This document shows, in pieces, positions 1 through 6,346 of a stretch of DNA of 10,787 bases. The stretch spans positions 1-10,787 of the forward strand of contig JBAXQP010000068.1 in assembly GCA_037131655.1 (NCBI GenBank), read 5' to 3'. The stretch is from a bacterium (GTDB taxonomy: Bacteria > Armatimonadota > Fimbriimonadia > Fimbriimonadales > JBAXQP01). Position numbers and translations under genes: made by a program. Under the pieces are notes generated by a model. That model did not search any database, was not told the DNA's origin, and saw nothing but the letters and a program-made list of their open reading frames with translations. How positions within the stretch are numbered: position 1 is the first letter of the stretch; each line of letters opens with the position of its first letter.

Positions 1-116
1 GGGATAGGGTGGAAAGGGTCAGCTTTCCTGTGGATCGGGGGCGGGGGGCGCGTATTGGAGGGTTATTGGACAGATTCATCGTCTTTTGGTTGGAAATGGG
101 AGGGTTTTGGTGGGAG
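1..116. other. G-rich, strand-asymmetric non-coding segment
   Basis: No convincing gene is seen here. The plus strand is strikingly rich in G and poor in C, with G-runs at 1-3, 7-9, 16-18, 37-41, 43-48, 98-100, 102-104 and 112-114. Several closely spaced runs could in principle form G-quadruplexes on the plus strand. The open frame across 9-215 has low-complexity Gly/Trp content that simply reflects the base bias and then runs into the repeat array, so I do not call it a gene. This may be the edge of a larger intergenic region cut by the window. Confidence 0.5.
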
Positions 117-390
117 TTGGTCGGGCTCAGGCAAAATATGACCTTCTCAGGACAAATAATGTCGGCCTCAGACAAAATATGTCGGCCTCAGGCAAAGTTA
201 GTTCAACTCAGATAATAAGTAAGAGGCTCAGCTAAAATTGGAGCTTAGTTTTTCTCTGAGTTTGGCTAATGAGAGCTGAGGCGGACATCTGGTCTCCATT
301 AATGCATAAAAGAATTCTGAGCCGCGCCAAAGTATTCTGAGGGCGGCCAAAGTATTCTGAGGTAGACAAAAGTATTCTGAGGCGGACAAA
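117..390. repeat. Two-armed array of 20-bp repeats in opposite orientation
   Basis: Seen directly: on the plus strand CTCAG occurs at 126, 146, 167, 187, 207 and 227, a 20-21 bp period. From 256 its reverse complement CTGAG takes over at 256, 276, 317, 337, 357 and 377, again at 20 bp, with the 296 slot degenerate. The right arm is clearest at 311-390, four contiguous units of the form AGTATTCTGAGGCGGACAAA. Read in a common orientation, both arms share the core TGTC(G/C)GCCTCAG: units at 158-177 and 178-197 on the plus strand, units 271-290 and 371-390 on the minus strand. There are no spacers between units and no coding sense, since 20 is not a multiple of 3. Function is unknown; candidates are a decayed tandem array, a protein-binding array, or a large imperfect stem in a transcript. 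Confidence 0.8.
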
Positions 391-511
391 AGAGCAGCGG
401 AGGGCTTCCAAATTGCGGCGGGATGTCCTATAATCATTAGTATCTATAGAAATATCGTCCGCTTTCCGCAGTTCAATGGGAGGGCGGGACGGGTTTTGGA
501 AATACATGCTA
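391..511. other. Intergenic, downstream of the TPM-like gene
   Basis: There is no gene or RNA recognised here. The first 20 bases (391-410) may be a further decayed copy of the 20-bp repeat. The remainder lies immediately downstream of the minus-strand gene ending at 512. No oligo-T-flanked terminator is visible on the minus strand. Confidence 0.4.
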
Positions 512-524
512 CTAACTTCCAAAA
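494..524. repeat. Inverted repeat spanning the stop codon of the TPM-like gene
   Basis: TTTTGGAA at 494-501 is the perfect reverse complement of TTCCAAAA at 517-524, with a 15-nt loop that contains the minus-strand stop codon (512-514). On the minus-strand transcript this would be an 8-bp stem with no following U-run. It is therefore not a classical intrinsic terminator, but it could act as a 3'-end hairpin. It is short enough to be chance. Confidence 0.4.
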
Positions 525-1972
525 TCGCCTCCTCCTATATCTCCTCCACCGAAATCGCCACCACCGAAGTCACCGCCGCCGACATCCACACCGCCGGTAT
601 CGGTTCCGAAATCACCTGTGCCGAAATCGCCACCTGTTTCGTAGTCTGAGAGGCCGCTTGTGTCGGCGCTTGAAACCTCCTGTCCACCATAATTACCGTA
701 TCCGCCGTAATTGCTATGACCCCAGGCGAAGGGGTTGAAGACACTCATCATTGCAAACATGCTAATCATGTTCCAGGAGAATGAATTGTCGTTATAGTTC
801 TGATAAGGATCATAGTTCGGGACTGAGTACCAAGGGGTTGTTTTGCCGTCTATTGTTTGGGTTCGAAGCTGCGGCGAGCGGCCCGACCGGAGTTCGTCTA
901 AGTCTTCAGGGCAAGCTAAAACAGTACGCTTCTGCCCGTCTAGCGTCATCGTAACCGGGGTTAAATCGCCATTTCCAGGGCGAGAGCAGAAGAAGCAGCA
1001 GTTTTTAACCGGTTGGAAGATTTCTGAGTTATTCGAATAGTCTTGAATGGTTGTAGCGTTAGCAGTTGCGCTCGATTTGCCATCGATATTCGTTAAATCA
1101 GGGACAGCAAAGGCAACTTTCGTGCCTTCGGTAGCAGCTTCGATATGCTTCTTGCCATTCTCGATGTCTTCTATTGCCTGAGCAAGATACAGCTTTGCGC
1201 GGTCAACCACATTAGGCTTGGTGGCGCTATCGAGGATGCGTGTGGCTTCTTCAAATTTAGCATCGGCTTGCTGGCGATATTGACGCACCGCATCAGCATT
1301 TTCGCCCTTGGGAAGCAGATCAGCATAGTTATCCAGATAGCTAATACCGTCGATGACTTGTCCCCGCAAGCTTTTCGCGCTTGCCAGCGCTCGCGCCAAT
1401 ACTTGTTTGCGGTTATTCGTAACGACTGCCCAGATAATTACAACTACACCAAGTGGAATGAATATAAATAGCCCCCAAAGTGTGGTTTTTGTTTGGGCTT
1501 GACCTTGTGCCGCTTCACTTGATGCCGTGGCAAGCCAGGTGATTGCCGGAGTGTAATCTGATTTGGAAACGTACTTCACCGCTCCATTTTCAAGCTCAGT
1601 CATCTTCTTTTCGCTGATCTTGTCTGAGTAGACCGTTATCCCCCGTCGAGTGGCTAGAATTATAATCGCATTATTGAGCGTTAGGCGCTTTTTAAAGATG
1701 TCTTTTGCCAGTTGGACACGTAGCTCTCTTCCATTCTTAATATAGTTTTTACCAAGAGACGGTACTACAACTACTTTGAGTGTCATCGGCTTGATGCGTT
1801 CGGCTACTTTTTCAACATCTCCCAAATTAACGACGTCTTGCATGCTGGGAGCAACATAAACAGTGCCGCGAGCAAGTTGCTGGTAGACATCCTGATTGGA
1901 TACGGCCCTTTGCGCCAAAATAGGAACGGTCAGTAACATTATTGCTGCGAAAAGCAGTGTATTTTTCATCAT
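512..1972 (-). CDS. TPM-domain-like membrane protein with Gly/Asp/Phe-rich C-terminus
   Basis: Envelope-anchored protein of unknown biochemical role. From the ATG at 1972 it has 486 residues: a signal peptide (Lys, hydrophobic stretch, cleavage near LA-QR), then an alpha/beta domain of about 120 residues. The pattern there (LKVVVVPSLG, NNAIIILATRRGITVYSD) resembles TPM/YgcG-type domains, often linked to photosystem repair or envelope maintenance. A transmembrane helix follows at roughly 165-187 and then a helical, charged, probably cytoplasmic region (190-290). After that come a Cys cluster (C327, C328, C331 and C356 in the longer-frame numbering) that could bind metal, a Tyr/Asn-rich stretch, and a tail of repeated GGDFG units. 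A Gly-rich tail is common in TPM proteins. The frame opens at a GTG (1978), but ATGs at 1972 and 1969 lie just after a GGGGTG ribosome-binding site, and 1969 has the better spacing. It is the last gene of a three-gene run, 15-21 nt after the DUF2092-like gene. The TPM assignment is by pattern only. Confidence 0.75.
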   Translation of the reverse strand: MMKNTLLFAAIMLLTVPILAQRAVSNQDVYQQLARGTVYVAPSMQDVVNLGDVEKVAERIKPMTLKVVVVPSLGKNYIKNGRELRVQLAKDIFKKRLTLNNAIIILATRRGITVYSDKISEKKMTELENGAVKYVSKSDYTPAITWLATASSEAAQGQAQTKTTLWGLFIFIPLGVVVIIWAVVTNNRKQVLARALASAKSLRGQVIDGISYLDNYADLLPKGENADAVRQYRQQADAKFEEATRILDSATKPNVVDRAKLYLAQAIEDIENGKKHIEAATEGTKVAFAVPDLTNIDGKSSATANATTIQDYSNNSEIFQPVKNCCFFCSRPGNGDLTPVTMTLDGQKRTVLACPEDLDELRSGRSPQLRTQTIDGKTTPWYSVPNYDPYQNYNDNSFSWNMISMFAMMSVFNPFAWGHSNYGGYGNYGGQEVSSADTSGLSDYETGGDFGTGDFGTDTGGVDVGGGDFGGGDFGGGDIGGGDFGS

Positions 1973-1993
1973 AATCACCCCAAGTTACTCAAT

Positions 1994-2761
1994 TTAAAGG
2001 TTCAATGCCCCCGGCGGAGCTTTGAAGGTTCCCGCCTCAAACTTTGGATTTAGCGTGTATCTCATGTTCCATTCGTAGATTAAGGCTTCGTTATTTAAAG
2101 TCTGAATTGGGTCAGCGCCTACTTTTGGTTCAGTATCGATTAATGCTGCTTTAACTTTTACTACAAGTCGGCGAAGCAGATGATCTTTGACGCCGATATA
2201 GAATTCCATCGATCCTTCGACGCCCTTGGAGTTCTTGTAATCGGCAGAGATGACATCGACGTCTTGAGTATCGATCTTTTGGCGCGGGCCGGTCTTCAAG
2301 TTGCTAAGATACTTATAAAACCGATCTATATCTGAGGGTGGGCTGAGAATTAACATCAAAGGCAAGCCGGAGTCGGAAAGCATCTTTTCGAAGTTACGAA
2401 GCATATCCGTCATCTCCGCAGGCGCTTCCCTCCCAATATTTTGTCCACCATACGGCAGATAAAGCTTTTTGCCGGTCGAGACCACAAGCGTGGAACGAAC
2501 TTGAGCGCCTGTCCGATCGGTTTGCTCAAGACGAAACAGGTTGGGACGCTGAATTAGTAGATTAGTTTTTATGCTTGCATCGCTACTGGACTGCGTTTGA
2601 TTTGCATCATGGGCAGAGTTTATACACACCATTGTGAGTGTTTGGTAGGTGCTGTAGGCTTTTGTCATCTGATCTAACAGCATTTTGGGGTCGGTAGGTG
2701 TATTGACCGGGGTCTGAGCGTTGACCAGTATGAGAAAAGAAAGCAATGTAGAGGTCATCAT
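1994..2761 (-). CDS. Secreted LolA/DUF2092-like protein
   Basis: A 255-residue protein starting with a short signal peptide (MMTSTLLSFLILVNA, cleavage near NA-Q), so it is exported. The body has the layout of LolA-fold/DUF2092 proteins. An amphipathic N-terminal helix (MLLDQMTKAYSTYQTL) is followed by strands with the typical RPNLFRLEQTD and STLVVSTGKKLYLPY segments, meaning substrate-laden strands followed by a test of 'is it set'. A middle Leu-rich part (MLRNFEKMLSDSGLPLML) precedes C-terminal strands ending near the Pro-rich FKAPPGA. Such proteins bind lipid or lipoprotein moieties in the periplasm; the ligand here is unknown. The start is supported by AAGGAGT at 2768-2774, seven bases before the ATG. 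It lies 20 bp after the adenosyltransferase and about 20 bp before the TPM-like gene, so the three are probably co-transcribed. Confidence 0.72.
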   Translation of the reverse strand: MMTSTLLSFLILVNAQTPVNTPTDPKMLLDQMTKAYSTYQTLTMVCINSAHDANQTQSSSDASIKTNLLIQRPNLFRLEQTDRTGAQVRSTLVVSTGKKLYLPYGGQNIGREAPAEMTDMLRNFEKMLSDSGLPLMLILSPPSDIDRFYKYLSNLKTGPRQKIDTQDVDVISADYKNSKGVEGSMEFYIGVKDHLLRRLVVKVKAALIDTEPKVGADPIQTLNNEALIYEWNMRYTLNPKFEAGTFKAPPGALNL

Positions 2762-2781
2762 TGTTTAACTCCTTGACGTTT
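2762..2781 (-). promoter_or_regulatory. Strong Shine-Dalgarno for the DUF2092-like gene
   Basis: On the minus strand AAGGAG sits in 2769-2774, seven bases upstream of the paired ATG ATG start. It fixes the start of the secreted protein and occupies most of the 20-bp gap after the adenosyltransferase stop. Confidence 0.7.
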
Positions 2782-3336
2782 TCAAGTTTTACGGGAGCTT
2801 CCTCGCCATTTTAAATCCGAGTATCCTGCGCGTTGATTAACTGTTCGAGCCGATGTGAATAGGAAATCCGATAATCGGTTCAGATAGCGGATTATCTCCG
2901 GATTTATCTCTTCGATTTCGCTAAGAGCGATTACTTTTCGTTCAGCGTTGCGGCAGACTGATCGAGCGATATGAAGCTGTGCCGCGACTGGTGTCCCGCC
3001 TGGCAAGATGAAAGCATTCAACGGTTCAATGTCATTTTCGAGCTTGTCGATTGCGTGTTCAAGAAACTCGACATGGCTTGTAGTTACACAAAGATGCGGA
3101 TCGGACTTTTCGGTCGATCCTGCCAGTTCCGCGCCCAATTCAAAAAGGTGGTTCTGAATTTGCTCAATCAAAGCGGCCAAATCTCTATACGAAAGGTAAG
3201 CCCTGGATAGACCTAAGTGGGAGTTGAGCTCATCCACTGTGCCATAAGCTTCCACGCGCGGATCGTTCTTGCGTACGCGCTTTCCCCCAATTAAGTCGGT
3301 TTCCCCTCGGTCACCCGTCTTTGTATAGATGCGCAT
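2782..3336 (-). CDS. PduO-type ATP:corrinoid adenosyltransferase
   Basis: Transfers the 5'-deoxyadenosyl group of ATP to cob(I)alamin, making adenosylcobalamin in the cytoplasm. From the ATG at 3336 the protein has 184 residues, the normal length for a stand-alone PduO N-terminal-type enzyme. Family landmarks are all present: the N-terminal ATP-binding TKTGDRGETDL, then RVEAYGTVDELNS, the FILPGGTPVAAQLH segment, the Arg/Cys/Arg helix ARSVCRNAERK, and the C-terminal YLNRLSDFLFTSAR helix. The frame stays open upstream to 3390, but those 18 residues (rich in bulky hydrophobics) lie outside the conserved domain, and the family begins at MRIYTKTGD. The ribosome site is weak: GAGG 12 nt upstream. 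The presence implies B12 use or salvage, but no B12-dependent enzyme is in the window. It heads a minus-strand run with two envelope proteins whose functional link to it is not obvious. Confidence 0.93.
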   Translation of the reverse strand: MRIYTKTGDRGETDLIGGKRVRKNDPRVEAYGTVDELNSHLGLSRAYLSYRDLAALIEQIQNHLFELGAELAGSTEKSDPHLCVTTSHVEFLEHAIDKLENDIEPLNAFILPGGTPVAAQLHIARSVCRNAERKVIALSEIEEINPEIIRYLNRLSDFLFTSARTVNQRAGYSDLKWRGSSRKT

Positions 3337-3415
3337 ATCAACATTGTACCTCAAGGTTTTGAACTGAATAGTGATAGCGCTTACAAGCAATCACAACTAA
3401 CCTTAGTTCAGTTGC

Positions 3416-3444
3416 TTGACAATGGGAATTAGCTCTTGTATACT
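3416..3444 (+). promoter_or_regulatory. Near-consensus sigma-70 promoter
   Basis: TTGACA at 3416-3421 and TATACT at 3439-3444 are separated by exactly 17 bp. This is a perfect -35 box and a five-of-six -10 box. Transcription would begin near 3451, upstream of AGGAGG (3465-3470) and the GTG at 3485. It drives the plus-strand nuclease-fold gene. Because the promoter lies inside the open frame that begins at the TTG at 3416, that TTG is very unlikely to be the translation start. Confidence 0.75.
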
Positions 3445-3484
3445 GGAGTTGATTGATCCGAAACAGGAGGTCACCAAACAGCCG

Positions 3485-3832
3485 GTGATAACATCGCGGC
3501 TAGATGTAGTATTTGCTCATCATAGTGAAGAAATTTTCGCCAACCTTCTAGATTTCTATAAGGTGCGGTGGGAGTACGAACCGCGCGCTTTTGTCCTCTT
3601 AAGGGATGAAGATGGTAATATCAAAGAATCATTTACTCCCGACTTTTATCTTCCCGATTACGACCTCTATATCGAACTCACCACACGCCGAAAGAACTTA
3701 GGAACCCGAAAACGCCGCCGTATCGAGCGTTTAGAAGAACTCTATCCCGACATCAAAATCCGCCTCTTCCACCCCAAAGACATCCAAAAACTTATGGTCA
3801 AGTATTCAATTCCTGCTCAGACTAAAGTCTGA
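3485..3832 (+). CDS. Small PD-(D/E)XK-like protein
   Basis: A 115-residue cytoplasmic protein from the GTG at 3485. I recognise the family by its layout: FAHHSEEIFANLLDFY, WEYEPRAF, then FTPDFYLPDYDLYIELTTR and a basic helix (RKRRRIERLEELYP). This matches small conserved proteins often found stand-alone or near hpt genes in Actinobacteria. The motif PD(52-53)...E64-x-T66 has the PD-(D/E)XK nuclease-fold shape, with early acidic residues E15/E16 and E32. The usual catalytic Lys is Thr here, which I believe is typical of this family, so nuclease activity is not assured. The frame extends upstream to a TTG at 3416, but a strong promoter lies at 3416-3444 and AGGAGG at 3465-3470 precedes the GTG by 14 nt. 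That makes the shorter start preferable even though the spacing is long. It is divergent from the adenosyltransferase operon. Confidence 0.7.
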   Translation: MITSRLDVVFAHHSEEIFANLLDFYKVRWEYEPRAFVLLRDEDGNIKESFTPDFYLPDYDLYIELTTRRKNLGTRKRRRIERLEELYPDIKIRLFHPKDIQKLMVKYSIPAQTKV

Positions 3833-3958
3833 AGAAACGCTTATTTGAAGCCGATCAACGTGCTTTCCTTTGTTTCTTGCGGAATTGCCAAACTGTTTTT
3901 ACCAGTGTTTACGTGGTACAAATAGAATTAGCGTTGGATTGAAATCAGGAAGGCAAAT
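3833..3958. other. Short intergenic region between two plus-strand genes
   Basis: There is no gene here. A small palindrome, TCAGACT-AA-AGTCTGA (3817-3832), overlaps the stop of the preceding gene but has no T-run, so I do not call it a terminator. A ribosome-binding site AGGAAGG at 3947-3953 lies five bases before the next ATG. I see no convincing promoter. Confidence 0.5.
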
Positions 3959-4393
3959 ATGACACACCCACCACTTATGAGTACGATAATTGCAATCGGT
4001 CTAATACCTGTCGCATTTCTTTTTATACATGCGTTTGTGAGCGGCTTGAAGAAGGGCAGCCTGCATCCGGTGACGGGAACGACGGCAATCTTGTGCGATA
4101 TAGGCATGTCGTTGGGCTATATGATTGCCAGGAGCCTCCACTTATCGATTGCGGTGGGACCAGCAGCGGAAGGATATATCCGCAAGCTCTTTTGGATACA
4201 TGGTCCCATTTCAGGACTGGTGATCTTATTGGAAGTGGCTGTCCTCATCACTGGTATTAACAATTATCGCCTCAAAAAGCGCGATATTGAACGTCCCACC
4301 CTCCACGGTAAGCTATCCCGTACCCTCTTTTACCTCTGGTGGGTCGCCTTTCTTACCGGCGAAGCACTCTATCTGGGGAGATACGTGCTGTAG
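3959..4393 (+). CDS. Four-helix membrane protein, DUF420-like
   Basis: A 144-residue integral membrane protein with about four helices (roughly residues 7-29, 42-65, 78-101 and 121-141). Histidines H24, H36, H61, H81 and H116 lie at or near helix ends, as in small haem- or copper-associated membrane families. The pattern HGPISGLVILLEVAVLITGI, then HGKLSRTLFYLWWVAFLTGEALYL, resembles the third and fourth helices of DUF420 proteins associated with cytochrome oxidase assembly. That is a resemblance from memory, and a cytochrome b561-like or other four-helix protein is equally possible. The start is well supported by AGGAAGG five bases upstream of the ATG. No oxidase genes are present nearby, so the context does not help. 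Confidence 0.65.
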   Translation: MTHPPLMSTIIAIGLIPVAFLFIHAFVSGLKKGSLHPVTGTTAILCDIGMSLGYMIARSLHLSIAVGPAAEGYIRKLFWIHGPISGLVILLEVAVLITGINNYRLKKRDIERPTLHGKLSRTLFYLWWVAFLTGEALYLGRYVL

Positions 4394-4551
4394 GAAGAGA
4401 ATATGAAGGCACAATTTGAATTTCATCCACCCCAAAGTTAGTCATTCTAAATGGAGCTATTTACCTCGATCATTTGGGTTTAGATGATTGTGGGCCGACT
4501 GTTAACACGTTACAATAAGTTCCAGTCGCACATTCCCCCATAACTTGACCC
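4394..4551. other. Intergenic region between convergent genes
   Basis: This region separates the ends of the DUF420-like gene (plus) and the MBL-fold gene (minus). A short frame at 4403-4441, ATG preceded by AGGAAG (4392-4397), encodes 12 residues. It has no recognisable features and I do not call it a gene. I see no strong hairpin plus T-run on either strand. Confidence 0.5.
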
Positions 4552-5310
4552 CTAAATCTCCTGCCCCCTACCTGGCGTGAGAAGAAGCACTTGAGTTTGG
4601 GGGGATTTGGCGGCTACTTGGGTTCGGAAGGTTTCGGGGTTGCCGCCGTGTTCGGCGAAGAGCCAGAAGTGGGCGGGGATAGTGCTTTTGGCTTGGCATT
4701 TTGCGACGAGGGTGGAGGATTCGTCTTCGGATAGGTTGCCGTATGCGCCATTGATGCAGGGGATGACGATATCGGGCTTAGTGGCGATGATGGGAGACAT
4801 AAATGTTTCGTTGTAGCCTGTGTCGCCAGTGAAATAGAGGGTATGGTTGGCGAATGTCATCAGAAAACCTACTGCACTGGAGCATAGTTCGCCATGATCC
4901 GCTTTTGTAGCTTCAACTTGGATGCTCCCGCATTTATGGATTGCTCCGGAGTAGGTGAGTTTGTAGGCGATCCCCTTGCTGTTCAAAAAATCCTCGCAGC
5001 ACTCCGGAGCGATGACATGGCAGCCGGGATTGGCCTTTACTAGCGTTTCGAAGCTATCCACATCCAGATGATCCATATGGTCATGGGTTAGGAGCAAATA
5101 ATCGAAACGCAACTCTTCCGGCAGAATAGGAGCAAGGCTGAGCCGGCGGAAGCCGAACATTCTTTCCACACAATCACTAAGGTACGGATCGATGCAAATG
5201 ACTTCCCCAGTGGCGAACTTGAATACAAAGCCCGCGCCACCCAGCCAATAGACAATAACGCTGCCCTCTTTAGGTAAATCGCTACGGATATCTTTTAGGT
5301 TATAGCTCAT
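4552..5310 (-). CDS. UlaG-like metallo-beta-lactamase-fold hydrolase
   Basis: A cytoplasmic metal-dependent hydrolase of 252 residues from the ATG at 5310. It carries YWLGGAGFVFK, IDPYLSD and the binuclear metal motif THDHMDHLD (H79-x-H81-x-D83-H84, counting from the upstream GTG). It also has ADHGE (H142), TGDT (D166) and a C-terminal PAHFWLFAEHGGNPE (H217, H224). This late histidine-rich element and overall length fit UlaG-type proteins, including L-ascorbate-6-phosphate lactonase, so lactone opening is a fair inference but not proven. The frame also opens at a GTG (5319) that overlaps the upstream dehydrogenase; the ATG at 5310 is one base past that gene's TAG (5312-5314). Either start means translational coupling. 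It is the last gene of the sugar cluster on this strand. Confidence 0.85.
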   Translation of the reverse strand: MSYNLKDIRSDLPKEGSVIVYWLGGAGFVFKFATGEVICIDPYLSDCVERMFGFRRLSLAPILPEELRFDYLLLTHDHMDHLDVDSFETLVKANPGCHVIAPECCEDFLNSKGIAYKLTYSGAIHKCGSIQVEATKADHGELCSSAVGFLMTFANHTLYFTGDTGYNETFMSPIIATKPDIVIPCINGAYGNLSEDESSTLVAKCQAKSTIPAHFWLFAEHGGNPETFRTQVAAKSPQTQVLLLTPGRGQEI

Positions 5311-5311
5311 T

Positions 5312-6346
5312 CTAGTCACCCATCTTAATCATGAATTTGATGCGGCGGTCATTTTTGGTCTTCATATCGAGCATCGCTTGGGGAACCTCATCGAGCGAAT
5401 AGTAGCCGGTGATGAGCGAAGTAAAGTCGAGCATCCCAACCGACATTAGCTTGAGCGTTGGTTTATACATGCCTAAGCTTCCGGCAGAGCCCATTAAATT
5501 GATCCCGCCGAAAACAAAACGATCGATATCCAGCCCATCGATTAACTTCTCATAAAAGGCTACCGCTGAGATTGTTCCGCAGGGATTGAGCAGGGTTAGG
5601 CTCTCCTTAAGAAGTTCAGTCGAACCGGATGCCTCAATCACGCAATCGACACCCTCCCCTTTGACCCCATCGGTTAGAGAAGTGTTCATAAGGTTCAATC
5701 CAACATCCACGCCAAGGTCAAGCGCCGCTTGAATTTTGAAGTCTTTCCTGCCTGCAATAATAACCTTAGCAGCGCCGGACAGCTTGGCGATTTTGGCGGC
5801 CATGATGCCGATTGGGCCGGTGCCAATAACCAATACCGTATCGCCTAGCTTTACTTTGCCCAATACCACCGAATACATCGCTGTGGCGGCAGGTTCGACC
5901 ATCGCGCCGTTATCGAAGCTCACTTCATCCGGCAGTCGGAAGAGGTGTCTAGCAGGCATGAACATGTATTCGGCATACGCCCCATCCCAAGTATTGATGG
6001 TACCGACACATCGGAGACCAGCGCAGGCAAAGTATTGGCCCATGAGGCATTTGGAACACACGCCGCAGGAGACTGCCGTATCACCGACCACCCTATCTCC
6101 CGGTTTGAAAATCGAGACCCCTTCACCGACCTTATCAACCACCCCCGACCACTCATGTCCCGGGAGCATTGGGAACTTAATCGCGCCATTTTTGACGAAC
6201 GAAAACTCACCGGAATAAATAGAATAATCCGTTCCGCAGATGCCGGAGCGCATAACCTTGCACCGAACCTCACCCGGCTTCGGCTCTGGGGTTTTAACCT
6301 CAGACACTCTTAATTGGAGAGGCGCTTCAATATAGGCTGCTTTCAT
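5312..6346 (-). CDS. Zinc-dependent medium-chain alcohol/sugar dehydrogenase
   Basis: A 344-residue cytoplasmic oxidoreductase of the MDR superfamily, threonine/sorbitol dehydrogenase-like. The GroES-like N-terminal domain carries the catalytic zinc ligands C37 (GICGTD), H64-E65 (GHEW) and E151 (MVEPAAT). The structural zinc site is complete: C94-x2-C97-x2-C100-x7-C108. The Rossmann domain has GTGPIG (175-180). The residue after the second strand is Arg (AGRKD, R200), not an acidic residue, which may favour NADP. The likely substrate is a polyol or sugar hydroxyl; it cannot be read from sequence. The ATG at 6346 overlaps the preceding TGA (ATGA), and GAGG lies seven bases upstream, so it is coupled to the DUF6786-like gene. 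Confidence 0.93.
   Translation of the reverse strand: MKAAYIEAPLQLRVSEVKTPEPKPGEVRCKVMRSGICGTDYSIYSGEFSFVKNGAIKFPMLPGHEWSGVVDKVGEGVSIFKPGDRVVGDTAVSCGVCSKCLMGQYFACAGLRCVGTINTWDGAYAEYMFMPARHLFRLPDEVSFDNGAMVEPAATAMYSVVLGKVKLGDTVLVIGTGPIGIMAAKIAKLSGAAKVIIAGRKDFKIQAALDLGVDVGLNLMNTSLTDGVKGEGVDCVIEASGSTELLKESLTLLNPCGTISAVAFYEKLIDGLDIDRFVFGGINLMGSAGSLGMYKPTLKLMSVGMLDFTSLITGYYSLDEVPQAMLDMKTKNDRRIKFMIKMGD

Noticed and set aside
9..215. Plus-strand open frame into the repeat array
   Set aside because: Its sequence is set by the G-rich bias and then by the 20-bp repeats; no ribosome site or recognisable domain.
117..390. CRISPR array
   Set aside because: Units are contiguous with no spacers, are degenerate, and change orientation midway; no cas gene nearby.
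228..522. Two overlapping minus-strand frames with repeated LRxxL/SEYF-like peptides
   Set aside because: The repetitive peptides come directly from the 20-bp repeats, whose period is not a multiple of three.
3416..3484. TTG start giving a 138-residue nuclease-fold protein
   Set aside because: A near-consensus promoter occupies this stretch and the conserved family domain begins later; a GTG at 3485 fits better.
3817..3832. Terminator after the nuclease-fold gene
   Set aside because: TCAGACT-AA-AGTCTGA has a two-base loop and no T-run; too short to call.
4403..4441. 12-codon frame with good ribosome site
   Set aside because: Too short and featureless; the AGGAAG lies at the end of the previous gene and matches by chance.
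5945..6313. Plus-strand open frames over the dehydrogenase
   Set aside because: They are shadows of the well-supported minus-strand zinc dehydrogenase.
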